A stretch of 64,000 bases of DNA from Grammothele lineata. Taxonomy: Eukaryota > Basidiomycota > Agaricomycetes > Polyporales > Polyporaceae. The translations under genes and the position numbers were made by a program. Of this stretch, positions 23,109 to 34,375 are shown in pieces. The stretch covers positions 466,223-530,222 of the forward strand of contig NDFF03000382.1 of NCBI GenBank assembly GCA_002150815.3, in the 5' to 3' direction. The stretch's first letter is position 1. The number at the start of each line of letters is the position of its first letter. Below the pieces are notes generated by a model that had not been told where the DNA came from, did no database searches, and saw only the letters and a list, made by a program, of their open reading frames with translations.

Positions 23109-25344
23109 CTAATCTTCATGGTCTCGTGGCTCAGTCAGGAGAGTGTAACCCGTTCTGCGGAACCCGATCCTTCGCAACATCCATCGTCGTACGTGCCGCC
23201 TGCGCCTAACCAGGCCCCAACACACGACGGCTACGCCAGAGACAGACAGTAGCACGAGCGCGGCTGTAAGCACGCGCCACCAGAGCATGACGGGCACGGC
23301 GCGGAACACGCGCACCCCATGTGCCGGGACATCGACGGTAAGAGAGCCAGAGGCCTGACCGAAGGACGCTCCCCACCGGCCAAAAACGTCTTTCTGCCAG
23401 AGGTCATATAGCGTGAACGTCCGCCGGCCGTAGTCGTGGCCGTTGTCGGCGAAGACCTCCAGCAAAGAGATGTCAACGGTCACGTTTGTAGGGGAAGTGT
23501 TCATCACTGCGAACACGAAATTGCTAGGGCAGACGCACGGTCGGCATACTACAAAATGGCTCCAAGGTAAAAGCGGCGACGTACGAATGCAACCACCTCT
23601 TTGCAAGCCAACCGGACCAGAGCTGAAGATCACCGCCGTCGATTGGCTTTTTCCAAACCCGAGTCGCTGGCGAATTGGCGCTGTCTTGATTGAGAGCAAT
23701 GACGGCCTCGTTTGTCAGGATCGCCTTTGTCTCATCCGACTGAATTCTTTCTGTGAGAGAAATGTGTAGGCAAGGATGCGCGTGGGAACACACCATACTG
23801 GTGATGTCATTAGTCAGAATCAATGGGCTCTTTACGAGTGCCCACATAGAGAAATGTGTAACTGAGCCGAAATAGTCAACCCGAGCATCGTAAACACAGG
23901 CTGTGCTCACCATATTCATCGTACGTCATCCCGCCGTTCCCCACTTGAAGCGTATCCAAGTCTGCCCAATGTCCACGCCCTGCCTTCTGCCCGAAGGGGC
24001 CGAAGAAGTCCAGTATGCGCACCATTGCGCATCCTGTAGTCGCATTCATGAGATCGCTACTCGGGATGAATCATAAAACAGAAGCCATACGGTTTCCTGT
24101 GAACTTGCAGTTCATCATGTCTGTGCACGGACATCGCGCGTCGTAACGGTTGTAATTCTGACGTGAACACCATATCGTCAGCGGGAATTCCGAATAAAAC
24201 CGGGAAACATAGCGGGCCCGCTCACATCGTAAATGTCCCCAGAAAGGCGCCAGCTGTTGGCGATGTTCTACAAGGTACAGAGCACAACATGACTTAGCAG
24301 CGTGCCCGGAGCGCATGCCAGTTACGAGGTCTTGCTCACAACAGCAAAGTTCCACGGGCCGTCCTCGCCCCCGTTGTTCATCGAGTACAGGATCGGCCGG
24401 CCGGTAGCAAGAAGCGCACGCGACATCCGCTCGTATCGCTCGTACGACCGCTGAGGTGTGCCTGCGCGACCGGCATTGTTGCAATTGTCGTACTTGAGGT
24501 AGTCGACGCCCCACGCCGCGTACGCGCGCGCGTCGGTCTCTTCGTGGTCGAGCGAGCCGAACTTGCCCGCACATGTGTGGCTGCGAGCAAAGACTCGTGA
24601 GTATGTACGCTCATCTCACGTTTGAGACTGGGGTCCGCGAACCGGCTCGGCAGGTATACGCCAAGCAGGACGAGGAGGAGATGACGGAGCGGGACCCGAT
24701 CCGACTCCCGAATTCCCGAGGGTGCGAGAGCACTCACGTTCCAGCGCTGCTTGAGATTCCGAACTGTGCATGATGGTCGTGAGCGGGGGGCCATCAACGC
24801 CTCACGAGTCTATCGAGAAGAGCGCACCTTGAGGCCCATTGAATGAACCTGGTCTGCGAGCGCCTTGATACCGCTCGGAAACCTCCTCGCGTTCGCGAGG
24901 GGCGCATTGGAGTGTGGGTCTCGTGCGTCGGCCTGCCAACCTATCTCGCGGCATGCCCAGAAGAATGTACAATCAGGAACGTCCTCACATCGATAGTAGC
25001 TACTAGCGAGCGTACTCACAGTCATCCACAAGCACGTCTAGGACCAGACGCGGTCGCGCGAGCACAGCACAGCTAGGTCTCAGCTTCCGAGAACTCCGAG
25101 TCTCGGTGTCGGAAACACGTGCGCACTCACATTTGTATCCCAGGTTCTTTAACCCCGTCGAGACGAGCGCGCGGGCCGCGGCGAGGACGTGTTCCTCGCT
25201 GACATCACACCGGAATTGGGTCCACGAGCTCCAGCCCATTTGCGGGGTCAGCGCGAGGCCGTTCTCGAGTGCCGCGGCGTGTAGAGATGTGGAGCTGACG
25301 AGGGCGAGCGCGTAGAGAGAGGTGAGAGGTATTGAGGGAAGCAT
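23109..25344 (-). CDS. GH27 alpha-galactosidase, copy C, with C-terminal membrane anchor
   Basis: Eleven exons on the minus strand: 25131-25344, 25020-25037, 24828-24940, 24738-24763, 24340-24580, 24226-24267, 24091-24157, 23911-24033, 23794-23861, 23597-23739, 23109-23523; 489 residues. Secreted glycosidase releasing terminal alpha-galactose. Signal peptide (about 1-25), then [19 protein letters not shown]. The nucleophile is the Asp of DYLKYDNC; the acid/base is the Asp of [10 protein letters not shown]. The C-terminal beta-sandwich ends near [14 protein letters not shown] and is directly followed by a membrane helix ([20 protein letters not shown]) and an Arg-rich tail ([13 protein letters not shown]). 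The enzyme is therefore likely anchored, catalytic side out, unlike typical soluble GH27. The CPCTDMMNC cysteine motif is present. It is the most divergent of three tandem copies (WSSW instead of WNTW). Confidence 0.93.
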
Positions 25345-25744
25345 GTTACGGGTCCTATAGAGGATATTGGTAACGGAGATGGGGGTACGGACATATCTCA
25401 GGACAAGAGCAGCTGTCAAGAGTCTAACGAGACCACACTGAGCGCTGCCGAACTGACGCGGTGGCTCCCAAGGCGGACCGCAGTGGCTGTGACAGATCGC
25501 AGCTAGTACTTGGCGAGCGTTTGGGCACGGATGTTCACAGGAGCGAATACGCAATGGGGCAACTTGCGTTATGTCCTCCACCGTCGCGCTTTATGACAGA
25601 ATCTCGACAAAGCATCATGCGAATTGCCGTCCAAGCACAGAAATGTCTTATGTACAGCTACTAGACATACAGTTCAACAGGTTTAGCTTCGTCCGATGGC
25701 CTCGCCACTTTCATCCTGCTATGGTCCGCCCGTGTCTTTACATT
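25345..25744. other. spacer between GH27 copies C and B
   Basis: About 400 bp between the start of copy C and the 3' end of copy B (same strand). It contains the copy C promoter. An in-frame upstream ATG exists at 25581, but the leader it would add does not look like a signal peptide. Confidence 0.4.
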
Positions 25745-25789
25745 TCAACGCTGACGAGTGACCAGGTGACGCTGCGCGTCCCGCTGTAG

Positions 25790-27656
25790 TCATAACTCCC
25801 CCGACGCGCGGCGCGAATTCGAGACGGGGACAGCCTTGAACACGCGCACGCCGTGGGTGACAACATCGACGGACATACTACCCGACACATCCCCGACGCT
25901 CGCGCCCCACTCGCCGTCCGAGTCCTTCTGCCAGAGGTCGTACATTGTGAATGTATTAGCCGCGAACGACGCGCCTTGGTCGATAAAGACATCGACCATC
26001 GAAATCTCTGTCGTCTGGTTCGAAGGGGAAGTGTTCATCACGGCCCATACGAACTCGCTGGAAAACCGTCAAGTTACGGGACTGGACTGGGAAGGTGCAA
26101 TGAAGCCACGTACTCATTGACAAGGCTACCGGACCAGAGTTCGAACACGCCGCCGTCGATGTTCTTTACCCAGACTTGGTTTGCGGGTGAACCATTCGCA
26201 TCTTGGTTCACCGCAATAATTGCGTCGTTTGTGATGATGGACAAGGTCTCGTCGCTCTGCAAAAAATTATCGCATTGAATCATTCAAGTGAAGTAGATTG
26301 TCAGGCCTACCATGTCCGTGATATCATTGCCTAGGATGAGGGGGCTTTTGACGAGCGCCCACATAGAGAAGTGAGTGACTGTGACCAGTTCAGAACATCC
26401 GAATGACTGGAGACATCAGAAGCTCTCACCGTACTCATCGAACGTCATGCCGCCATTGCCAACCTCAAGCATATCAAGATCATTCCACTTGCCTCGCCCT
26501 GCTTTCTGACCTAACGGAGCTGCAAAGTCGATGATCCGGGTCATTGCGCAATCTATCGCCACGGAATGAATATCATGACTCAAAGATTATGAGAAACATA
26601 ACGCACGGAAGCCGGCCAATTTGCAGTCGAGCATATCGGTGCACGGGCATCGTACATCATAGCGGTCGTAGTTCTGTGAAACCGCTCAGCAGTGTACCTC
26701 CGGTGGCGTTGGATGGCACTTACGTCATAGATGTCTCCCGAGATGCGCCAGCTGTTCGCGATGTCCTGCACGAGACTCAGCCTCCGTCCGATGAGCACAT
26801 GGTCCAAAGTCTATTCACAACAGCGAAGTTCCAGGGACCGTCCTCGCCCCAGTTGCACATTGAATAGAGAATGGGCCTCCCGGTCGCGTTCAGTGCTCGT
26901 GACATGTTGTTGTACCGCTCGTACGAGATCATGGGCGTGCCCGCCCGGCCTTCGTTGTAGCAGTTGTCGTATTTGAGGTAGTCGACGCCCCAGGAGGCGT
27001 ACGTCTGCGCGTCAATTTCTTCAAAGCCGAGAGAGCCGAACTTTCCACCGCATGTGTATCTAGAACGATGAGACGGCTGAGCGCTCCGTTGTCCACTCGG
27101 AAGCGTCTGGCCGCACTCACGTCCCAGCACTACTGTAGATGCCGAACTGTGGCAAAATGGGGTAAACAAGACTCCTAGGGGCGTCGCAGGAGACGCAGAC
27201 GGGCAGCCGCACCTTGAGACCCATGCCATGGACTTGGTCGGCGACGTCCTTCATGCCATTAGGAAACTTGTCCTTATTCTCGACGGGCGCGCCAGTATCA
27301 GGATCCCGGGCATCCGCCTGCCAGCCTGTCCAAAGGGCAATGTCTACCAGAGACTCTGGGGTAATGTGTTGAGACGGTACTCACAATCATCCACTAATAT
27401 GTCTGAAGAAGGGCAAGAGGCAAGAGGTCAACGGAGAACGCGACCGGGGAACGTGCGAGGACTCACATTCGTATCCAAACGCGGTCAGGTTGTTAGAGAC
27501 CAACGCCTTGGCGGCACTGAGGATGGTGTCCTCGCTGATCCCACAGCCAAAGTGATTCCATGTATTCCACCCCATCTGTGGCGTCAGAGCCAGGCCGTTG
27601 TTGTAGGCCAGAACGGCGGGGAGTACGGCTGTGAGAGCGAGAAGGGAGCGCGCCAT
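25790..27656 (-). CDS. GH27 alpha-galactosidase, copy B
   Basis: Eleven exons: 27467-27656, 27385-27402, 27213-27325, 27121-27146, 26819-27059, 26724-26765, 26607-26673, 26430-26552, 26311-26378, 26114-26256, 25790-26057; 432 residues. Exons 2-10 have exactly the lengths found in copies A and C (18, 113, 26, 241, 42, 67, 123, 68, 143). Signal peptide MARSLLALTAVLPAVLA, then [20 protein letters not shown]. Nucleophile Asp in [15 protein letters not shown]; acid/base Asp in SWRISGDIYD. The C-terminal sandwich ends SNSRRASGEL with stop UGA followed by CUA, the known leaky stop context; the frame stays open for 14 more codons to 25745 but encodes no membrane helix. Predicted secreted and soluble. 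A TATAAA lies 86-91 bp upstream of the start. Confidence 0.94.
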
Positions 27657-28298
27657 GGTGTTGACCAGTGCCGAGGGATCCTGAAACCCGCCGTCGAAAG
27701 CGCTCGGGGAGCCCGGATGGTCAATGGCCTCTACCGCAGGCTTTATATGGGAGAGCGGCAAGAAGGTATACGAGGAATGGAATAAGGGAGGCGGGCGAGC
27801 GTCGGCGGGAAGTCAGATGACGGCGGTTGGAGCATTGAACGTGACGGTACCCGAAGCCGCCATGCTTCTTCGGAAGGCGGGCGTGACCAGCGCAGTCAAA
27901 GCCGACGGTCCGAGACAGGCGGCGGCGGGGGTACCTGTGCGGTGGCAGAGGCAGGTGTTATCCATCGGCAGCTCTGGGCAGCTGAGACGGACAAGAGAAC
28001 GAGGTGAATGCGGACATCGCACTGCACGCTGCTCTCGGTCACCGGACGCGTTCTGCCGCCACGCGTCTATTCTGACGTCACGCGTTCACCAAATCGGCGC
28101 CTTTAGCAACAGTCCGTAAGTGGACCGGTCACCGCGGCGAGTCTCGAATTATAGCATTGTGTACCCCGCAGTCGTGTAGAATCATCAATCGCATATATGG
28201 TAGCCTTTCATCTCCATAAATTACTGGAACCCAGCTTATGGCGAAACGTCTATAATACTGGAAAGATAAAGTGAAGACACATCCGGTGCTCGCAGACG
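27657..28298. other. spacer between GH27 copies B and A
   Basis: About 640 bp from the copy B start to the end of the copy A read-through extension. It holds the copy B promoter, with a TATA box at 27742-27747 on the minus strand, and the copy A 3' UTR. A small open frame on the plus strand (27724-28119) has no motifs and is not called. Confidence 0.4.
27742..27747 (-). promoter_or_regulatory. TATA box of GH27 copy B
   Basis: TATAAA on the minus strand, 86-91 bp upstream of the copy B ATG, inside a GC-rich context. Position and sequence suit a TATA-driven, inducible secreted-enzyme promoter. No activator site (for example for a carbon catabolite repressor) was assigned. Confidence 0.4.
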
Positions 28299-28397
28299 TT
28301 AGGCAGTCTTCTTCCGCAGCGCCCATCCCCGTCGTCTCATGAACCATGCAATTGCGCCACCAGCAAGGGCGACGCCGACGAGGATGGGGGCAAGAAG
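28299..28397 (-). other. in-frame post-stop extension encoding a membrane anchor (GH27 copy A)
   Basis: The copy A stop (UGA at 28398-28400, next codon CUU) is followed in the same frame by 32 sense codons and then UAA at 28299-28301. The encoded peptide begins LLAPILVGVALAGGAIAWF and ends MRRRGWALRKKTA: an 18-20 residue hydrophobic helix with a basic tail. This is the arrangement that copy C encodes without a stop. I see no splice pair that would remove the stop. Either read-through produces a minor anchored isoform, or a nonsense mutation recently detached an ancestral anchor, or the match is chance. Confidence 0.55.
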
Positions 28398-30279
28398 TCA
28401 TAAGTCGCTCATAGACCTCCTCGAGTTCGACGAGGCGGAAGGAGTGATTCTGAAGACCTTCACACCGTGCGTAACGACATCGAGAGTGACGGTCCCGGTG
28501 ACGTCTCCGGTTTTTGCGCCCCATTTCTGGTCTGCGTCCTTTTGCCAAAGGTCGTAAAGTGTGAATGTACGCTCCGCGAAACTTCGCCCTTGGTCGTAAA
28601 ACACGTCATACATGGAAACGTTGACAGTCTGGTTCGTCGGAGAAGTGTTCATCACGGCAAACACAAAGGAGCTAGTCCTGGATCTTCAGTACAGGAACAA
28701 GAAGATGTAAGCAGAGAGCATACTTGTTCGTCAGGCCTCCAGACCAGAGTTGAATATCACCGCCCTCGACGGACTTCTTCCAGCGGCGCGTCGCAGGCGA
28801 AGTTGCACCATCCTGGTTGACTGCGATGATCGCATCGTTGGTGATGATCGACCGCGTTTCATCGGACTAGATGGAGCCTAGTGAGCCACAATACTTAAGC
28901 GGATTGTTGTAGGCCTTGTCTACCATGCTCGTAATATCATTCCCCAGAATGAGCGGGCTTTTCACCAACGCCCACATCGAGAAGTGTGTGACTGAACGGG
29001 TATAATAAGTACATCGCCCCTACGAATATTTCATGCTTACCGTATTCGTCAAACGTCATACCTCCATTGCCAATCTCAAGCATGTCCAAGTCGTTCCAAT
29101 GGCCACGGCCAGATTTTTGTCCGATTGGAGCCGAAAAGTCCAGGATACGCGTCATTGAGCAGTCTGTGGACAACATGCTACAAGCATCAGTCACGGTATA
29201 TATCACGACAGCATCAAGGGTACTCACGGAACCCCGCAAGCTTGCAGTCGAGAACGTCAGTGCATGGACACCGGACGTCGTAGTCATCGTAGTTCTAGGG
29301 GAATGGGTCAGAGGGCTACTTCGTCTGTATGACACCATACTCACATCGTAGATATCTCCAGAGATACGCCAGCTGTTGGCGATGTTCTAGACTGCACATC
29401 AATGCATCACTCACAACCGTGCTAGACACTGGCGTACGACAGCAAAGTTCCACGGTCCGTCTTCTCCCCAATTGCACATGGAATAGAGAATAGGGCGACC
29501 GGTCGCATTCAACGCTCGGGACATGTTATTGTACCGTTCATATGAGATCGATGGTGTACCTGCTCGCCCTTCATTGTAACAATTGTCGTACTTGAGATAG
29601 TCAACGCCCCATGAAGCGTAGGTCTTGGCGTCGATGTCCTCATAGCCCAGGGAACCAAACCTACCGGCGCAGGTATAGCTAGCGAACGAAGTTCCGTTAG
29701 AGTTTCCAGCCCTGCTGAGACGTCTATAGACGATACTCACGTTCCTGCACTACTGTAGATACCAAACTGCAAAACTCTCCTTATGAATAAAGAGTGAACG
29801 CCACTGCGCGAAATCATCGTACTGCACCTTCATACCCATGGCATGGATCTTGTCGGCCACGTCCTTCATGCCATTTGGAAACTTGTCCTTATTCTCGACA
29901 GGAGCTCCGGTTTTCGAATCACGCCGGTCCGCTTGCCAACCTAAAAGATGCGTGTAAGCCGCGTCCGTTCTGCGCGCGACGAGCATCGGGGATGATCGTC
30001 ATGCTCACAGTCGTCGACTAGAACGTCTGCAATTAATCGGATCAGCGCGGAGTCCATAAATCACGAAGGACGAGCGGGCGGTGACTCACAGTTGTAGCCC
30101 AGAGCAGTGAGGTTGTTCGAAACAAGGGCCTCCGCTGCGCCGAGGATCGTCTGCTCACTGATACCACATCCAAAGTGATTCCAGGTGTTCCAGCCCATCT
30201 GCGGGGTCAGCGCAAGACCATTGTTGACAGCCAAGACAGCTGAAAGAAAAGCACCAAGAGCAAAGAGCGGGCGCGCCAT
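28398..30279 (-). CDS. GH27 alpha-galactosidase, copy A
   Basis: Eleven exons: 30090-30279, 30009-30026, 29828-29940, 29741-29766, 29438-29678, 29345-29386, 29228-29294, 29041-29163, 28924-28991, 28724-28866, 28398-28671; 434 residues. Secreted alpha-galactosidase. Signal peptide MARPLFALGAFLSAVLA, then [18 protein letters not shown]. Nucleophile Asp about residue 147 (VDYLKYDNC) and acid/base Asp about residue 207 (SWRISGDIYD). The C-terminal beta-sandwich contains [28 protein letters not shown] and VTHGVKVFRI, ending SNSRRSMSDL and UGA. It is closest to copy B (shared MAR start, WNTW, same tail), so A and B are the younger duplicate pair. The frame after the UGA encodes a putative anchor (see 28299-28397). 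Confidence 0.94.
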
Positions 30280-32008
30280 GGCAAGGGGAGAAAGAGAGTT
30301 GTGTCGTGCCTAGTCAGCTCCTGTTATCTGAATGGGCGGCGTGCGTTTCGAGTTGGGGGGCAACAACGACGATCGCCGGCCGGTGTCAATGTATTCAATG
30401 TGGTCGCGCGCGGCGTTATGGCACGGGGCCGGTGTGATGCTGCGGCCTCTGCCACGCCCGGCCACGCCGAACTAGAACCTGAGAATTTCAATGATTTTCA
30501 AGGCGTGAACGCGTGTTCAGTGAATCGTTTGCAGACAACTTTACCAAGCTTGTGCCGCCGTTCGCATGATATCACCGGATTACTTATATGCTACTGATAC
30601 TAGTAGCTCCAGTACTGCCGGTACGCTGAATCGAAGGATGCAAGGTTGCAATATCAGGGATGGTGCTATGGTTCGTTTAGTGGTAGCGGAGCAGGGACAA
30701 GCTCAGCAGCGAAGGTCGATTGTTGTAGTTCCGACTGTTGATCGCGTGTGTTGTCGGAGTCGCCTCCGAGTGATGGTGTGACGTAACACGTCAAATGGAG
30801 ACCAAACGTCTAACGCGCGAAGTCGCCGTGACCGTGACGGCTTTTCGACTACGACCGTCATAACTTCAAGTTGTCTTTCCGGGACCACCGCAGCTTTAGC
30901 ACTCTACAGCGCCGAGTCCCACGCAGCTCCTCACCACTGTATGATCGATCGACCATTGGGCACGCAAACAGACTTGAATGCGCTGCCGACGATCGGGATG
31001 ATCTGGGGATGATCACTTCAAATTCCTCCGTGGCGAGGCCACCCAGAACGCGACCGTGGGTTTGACAAGTTTGACATGCAATCTGTACAACATCAAGTCG
31101 CGCAAATTGGGAGTCCCACGACGGCTTCTTTTGGCCAGCCGTTGACAGTAAGTTCCTCTCTTGCTCGATGAGTCTCCTGGATGAAGTGGTGGCTAAAATT
31201 CTGTCTGTTTTCCAAGGCGATAGGATATCTTTGGCGGCTCGATTCATTACCGCATGCTCGACAGACAAGCATTCGAGATTGCAAGTCTGCCACGCTGTCT
31301 CTCCAAATTGCCACCCATGCACCCACACGGCTTGGAACTGCCATTCTCCGTGTTGGACACTCTGTTCCTTGTCATCGTTTCTCTTGCCCATGCGGCAATA
31401 GCGTCTTGCCAATATTGCGCGCCCTTACAGTATATAGAGAATGAACGCAGCCTCTAACTTCGCAAGATCTGGAGCATAAAAATGCTGTTCATGAATGCGA
31501 GGTAAAGACTTCCTATGCCATTCTCCGAACCTAGTATCTGACGATGCCAGCCCATCGCATAAGCACAATCCACCCATTGCCTTCCCCAAGTCCATGCTTC
31601 TGGGTAAACGCCATAGGCAATAGTATCTCCTTCCCGTCTAATATTACAGCCACCATGAGATATCCTGACCTGCCATGGCACAGGTGAGTTACAGTGGCAA
31701 CACGTTGCTGCTTCACGTATACGGTGTCCAATGTCTAGGGCTCCGTATAGGAACTCCGTTGGTTAAAGTTCACTTGTACTGCAAAGGGACTGGCTACCGT
31801 TGATCTGGATGCGACAGAGCGAAGGTAAGCAGACCCCATTTCTCGTGCACATGCCTGAAGCTCGGATCTAAGCATCGTGACTAGAACGCTAGAGAGGTTG
31901 CGGCGTGTTTACTCTCTCAAAAGACGGCAGTCTCGGCCCTGGAAGCTCATCGTTCGACACTACCCCTGCAACATACCTCTCAGATATTCCTCTCGTCAAG
32001 TCTCCTCC
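30280..32008. other. intergenic, no gene seen
   Basis: About 1.7 kb between the GH27 array and the RBR-B start. Several short open frames on both strands (for example 30858-31412 minus and 31168-31401 plus) have no motif, no homologous counterpart in the window and no splice logic. It holds the promoters of GH27 copy A (minus) and RBR-B (plus). Base composition is more AT-rich than in the genes. It may contain decayed sequence. Confidence 0.5.
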
Positions 32009-33511
32009 ATGCTGGCAAGAAGATCTCCTTCCCCAGACGAGCTCTTTGCCTTGGTCAATCACATATCGCGGCTGACTACGAACGACATCGATAGCATCCT
32101 CTCCAAGCGAGGCAATTCTTCTGGACCGTCCGCTCCCCTCAGCGACCGTGAGCTGGCCCTTTCGCTTTTCGCAGAAGAGGCGGAAGGACTCCTCATCATG
32201 TCGCGAGATCATGCCTTAGGCGGGGAAGCTGACGGCCGAAACCTAGCAGATGAGCTGTTGGACGTCGAGGAGACTGCCCATTACGATCACCTCATGGCCA
32301 TCGCGCTCTCTGAGGGCAGGGAACCTCCCCCACGACCCCTTCCACGTGACCGTACTAGGCTAGGAAGGAGCGGTGCGAATAGGTAAGATGCGTCTTTTCC
32401 CTCATCGGTACGCGCTGCTGAATGATATCCGGTTTCACAAGGATGTTGCACTCACGCTCGTCAAGTACATCGTCAACAAATGATGCGGCGCGCAATCTCG
32501 ATTCTGATCCTTCCAGCGAAAGCAACTCCATCAGTGAATGGTTTATTCAGTACTTCTTTGAAGGAGGCTCAGAAACCGGTGGCGCTTTCGATGAAGACAA
32601 GACAGAAGAGCGCCGAGCAGCGTTCAAGCAACTAGGGTTTGTCCGCCACAGTACATTATGAGCGAGGCTGACACGTTTGTCATTGCCCTAGTACGTCTGG
32701 ATCGGTCGCACAACTACGACGCACACGGTTGACGCCTTCTGAACGTCCCCTACCTACCGTTCCAGCGACTGCCAGCGAGGAGTCTCGCCCATCCATGCCG
32801 TCTCCAGGCCAGTCTCTCGGGCCCTCTTCTGCTTCGATAGATTACCCTGCCTCACCAGCGAGGACTGTGCTCGAATGCACAGTGTGCGGAGATGAAGTAG
32901 AAGACGATGAAGCCTTCACCGCAGAGTGCGGCCACATCCTCGACGCCGCCTGCTTGCGGCGCATGTTCGAGGCTGCAGCCCGGGATGAAACCCTCTTCCC
33001 GCCCAAGTGCTGCCAGGCCCCGGTCGAGCTTACAGACGCTCGCTCATACCTCGGGGACGCCATTATCGCTCGCTTCGAAGCCAAGGCGCGCGAGTTCAGC
33101 ACGGTGGACCGCGTCTACTGTGCCCAGCCCGACTGCTCTGCCTTCCTTGGCGCCACCACGGACTCCGCGAAGGCCCTCCGTTGCGACGCATGCGCCGCGG
33201 AGACGTGCGGAAGCTGCAAGGAATCGGCGCATACTGGGCGGCCTTGCGGCGCGGAGTCGCGGGACCTGGACGCGGAAGTGCTGGCGCTTGGCCGCGCAGA
33301 AGGGTGGCAACGCTGTCCGGGGTGCGGCCACCTGGTGGAACTCAGCCACGGGTGCTACCATATTACGTGTCGGTGCGGGAAGGAATTCTGCTACCTGTGC
33401 GCCGCCGCGTGGAAGACGTGCGATTGCGTGCGGTTTGCGGACGTTCCGGAGCCGGAGGTGCCGCCTCCGGTACGTGCAGCGCAGCCGGGGCGTATTGGGT
33501 TGGCGGACTGA
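32009..33511 (+). CDS. RBR-type E3 ubiquitin ligase, copy B
   Basis: Exons 32009-32382, 32442-32636 and 32692-33511; 462 residues. The N-terminal module reads LFALVNHISRLTTNDIDSIL, then DRELALSLFAEEAEGLL and, near residue 100, YDHLMAIALSEGREPPP. A Ser-rich linker follows. RING1 is complete (CTVCGDEVEDDEAF, ECGHILDAACL, LFPPKCCQAP); IBR begins YCAQPDCSAFLGA; RING2 reads RCPGCGHLVELSHGCYHITC with the HITC cysteine as predicted catalytic residue, then FCYLCAAAWKTCDC. The protein ends 25 residues later, so it lacks the long tails of C and D and the extra Cys unit of A. The first two introns are phase 2, as in A, C and D, and the first splits an Arg codon as in all four, supporting common descent. 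Confidence 0.9.
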
Positions 33512-34375
33512 GCAGCATCTTCAAGTTGCTCGTTCGAACGCGGAGCGGTTTGTCTAATTGTAGGCTGTCTTGGGAGCCCGGGCTCCAGTTCTTGGGTGTC
33601 TTCTATGTGTACATCGATCGATGTTATTATTGATGTAGGGTCATCAGCGCACACTACGAAGTTTTGAGTATGCACGACTAATCATTATAACTGTACCACT
33701 GCAGCCTACTATGTAGTTTCATCTAGGCCGGAATCGATGTTTATTTGGAACGTGAGAGTGTGACCGTCGCTCTCTGCCGGTACTTCCATTCGAGTGCCTT
33801 CTCGTGTACATATCTCCCAAAGAGCTGAAACTATGAGCCTTTTGCAACAAATAGGCCGACGGATGCCAGAGGACGTCTATTGAGGGTAGCGAGCTGGTAG
33901 CCTGTTGGAACGTTGACGTTGAAGGCCTGGACTGAGTCGCGACTGTATTAAGCGCGCAATGTCAGAGCCCCGTTCGAGATGCAGATCAGCGCACGCGTGC
34001 ACGCCGCCCTTTGTTACTGACCATCACGCAGCATGCTCGGGAAGAATGCTCGGGCATTACACTCAGAACTCGCTCGCCTTTCTACCTCAGGAACTTGAAA
34101 ACATTCGCCTATCTAGCTCTTCGTTGACTTCGAAACTTGGACACAAATGCCTAGACTTGCAATGTGACTACCTGCCGCTGGCTCGCGCTCATGCTGCAGC
34201 AAGTCTGAAAAGCCTATCAATGAACGCTCGAGTAATCAATTCTATACCACCACGATGTGGCTCGATGCATGAGGCTCAAGCGCCATAGAGCTCCCGCCCG
34301 AGACTTGCCTTCTAGTTGTCCGCGTCGGCCTTCACCCCGCACGTCTCCCCCCGTGTTCGACGAACGAAGCTTCGG
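33512..34375. other. spacer between RBR-B and RBR-C
   Basis: About 860 bp. Near its 3' end a 21-base segment (34266-34286) recurs with one mismatch upstream of RBR-D (37240-37260) at a comparable distance from the ATG. Otherwise nothing recognisable. Confidence 0.45.
34266..34286 (+). repeat. 21-bp promoter repeat, copy 1
   Basis: TGCATGAGGCTCAAGCGCCAT, 90 bp upstream of the RBR-C ATG. The same 21 bases with A for G at position 8 occur 107 bp upstream of the RBR-D ATG. Flanks are only loosely alike. It is either residual similarity from the tandem duplication or a conserved cis element. Confidence 0.6.

Noticed and set aside
30858..31412. 184-codon minus-strand frame between the GH27 and RBR arrays
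   Set aside because: No signal, domain or paralogue in the window, and composition is not clearly coding.
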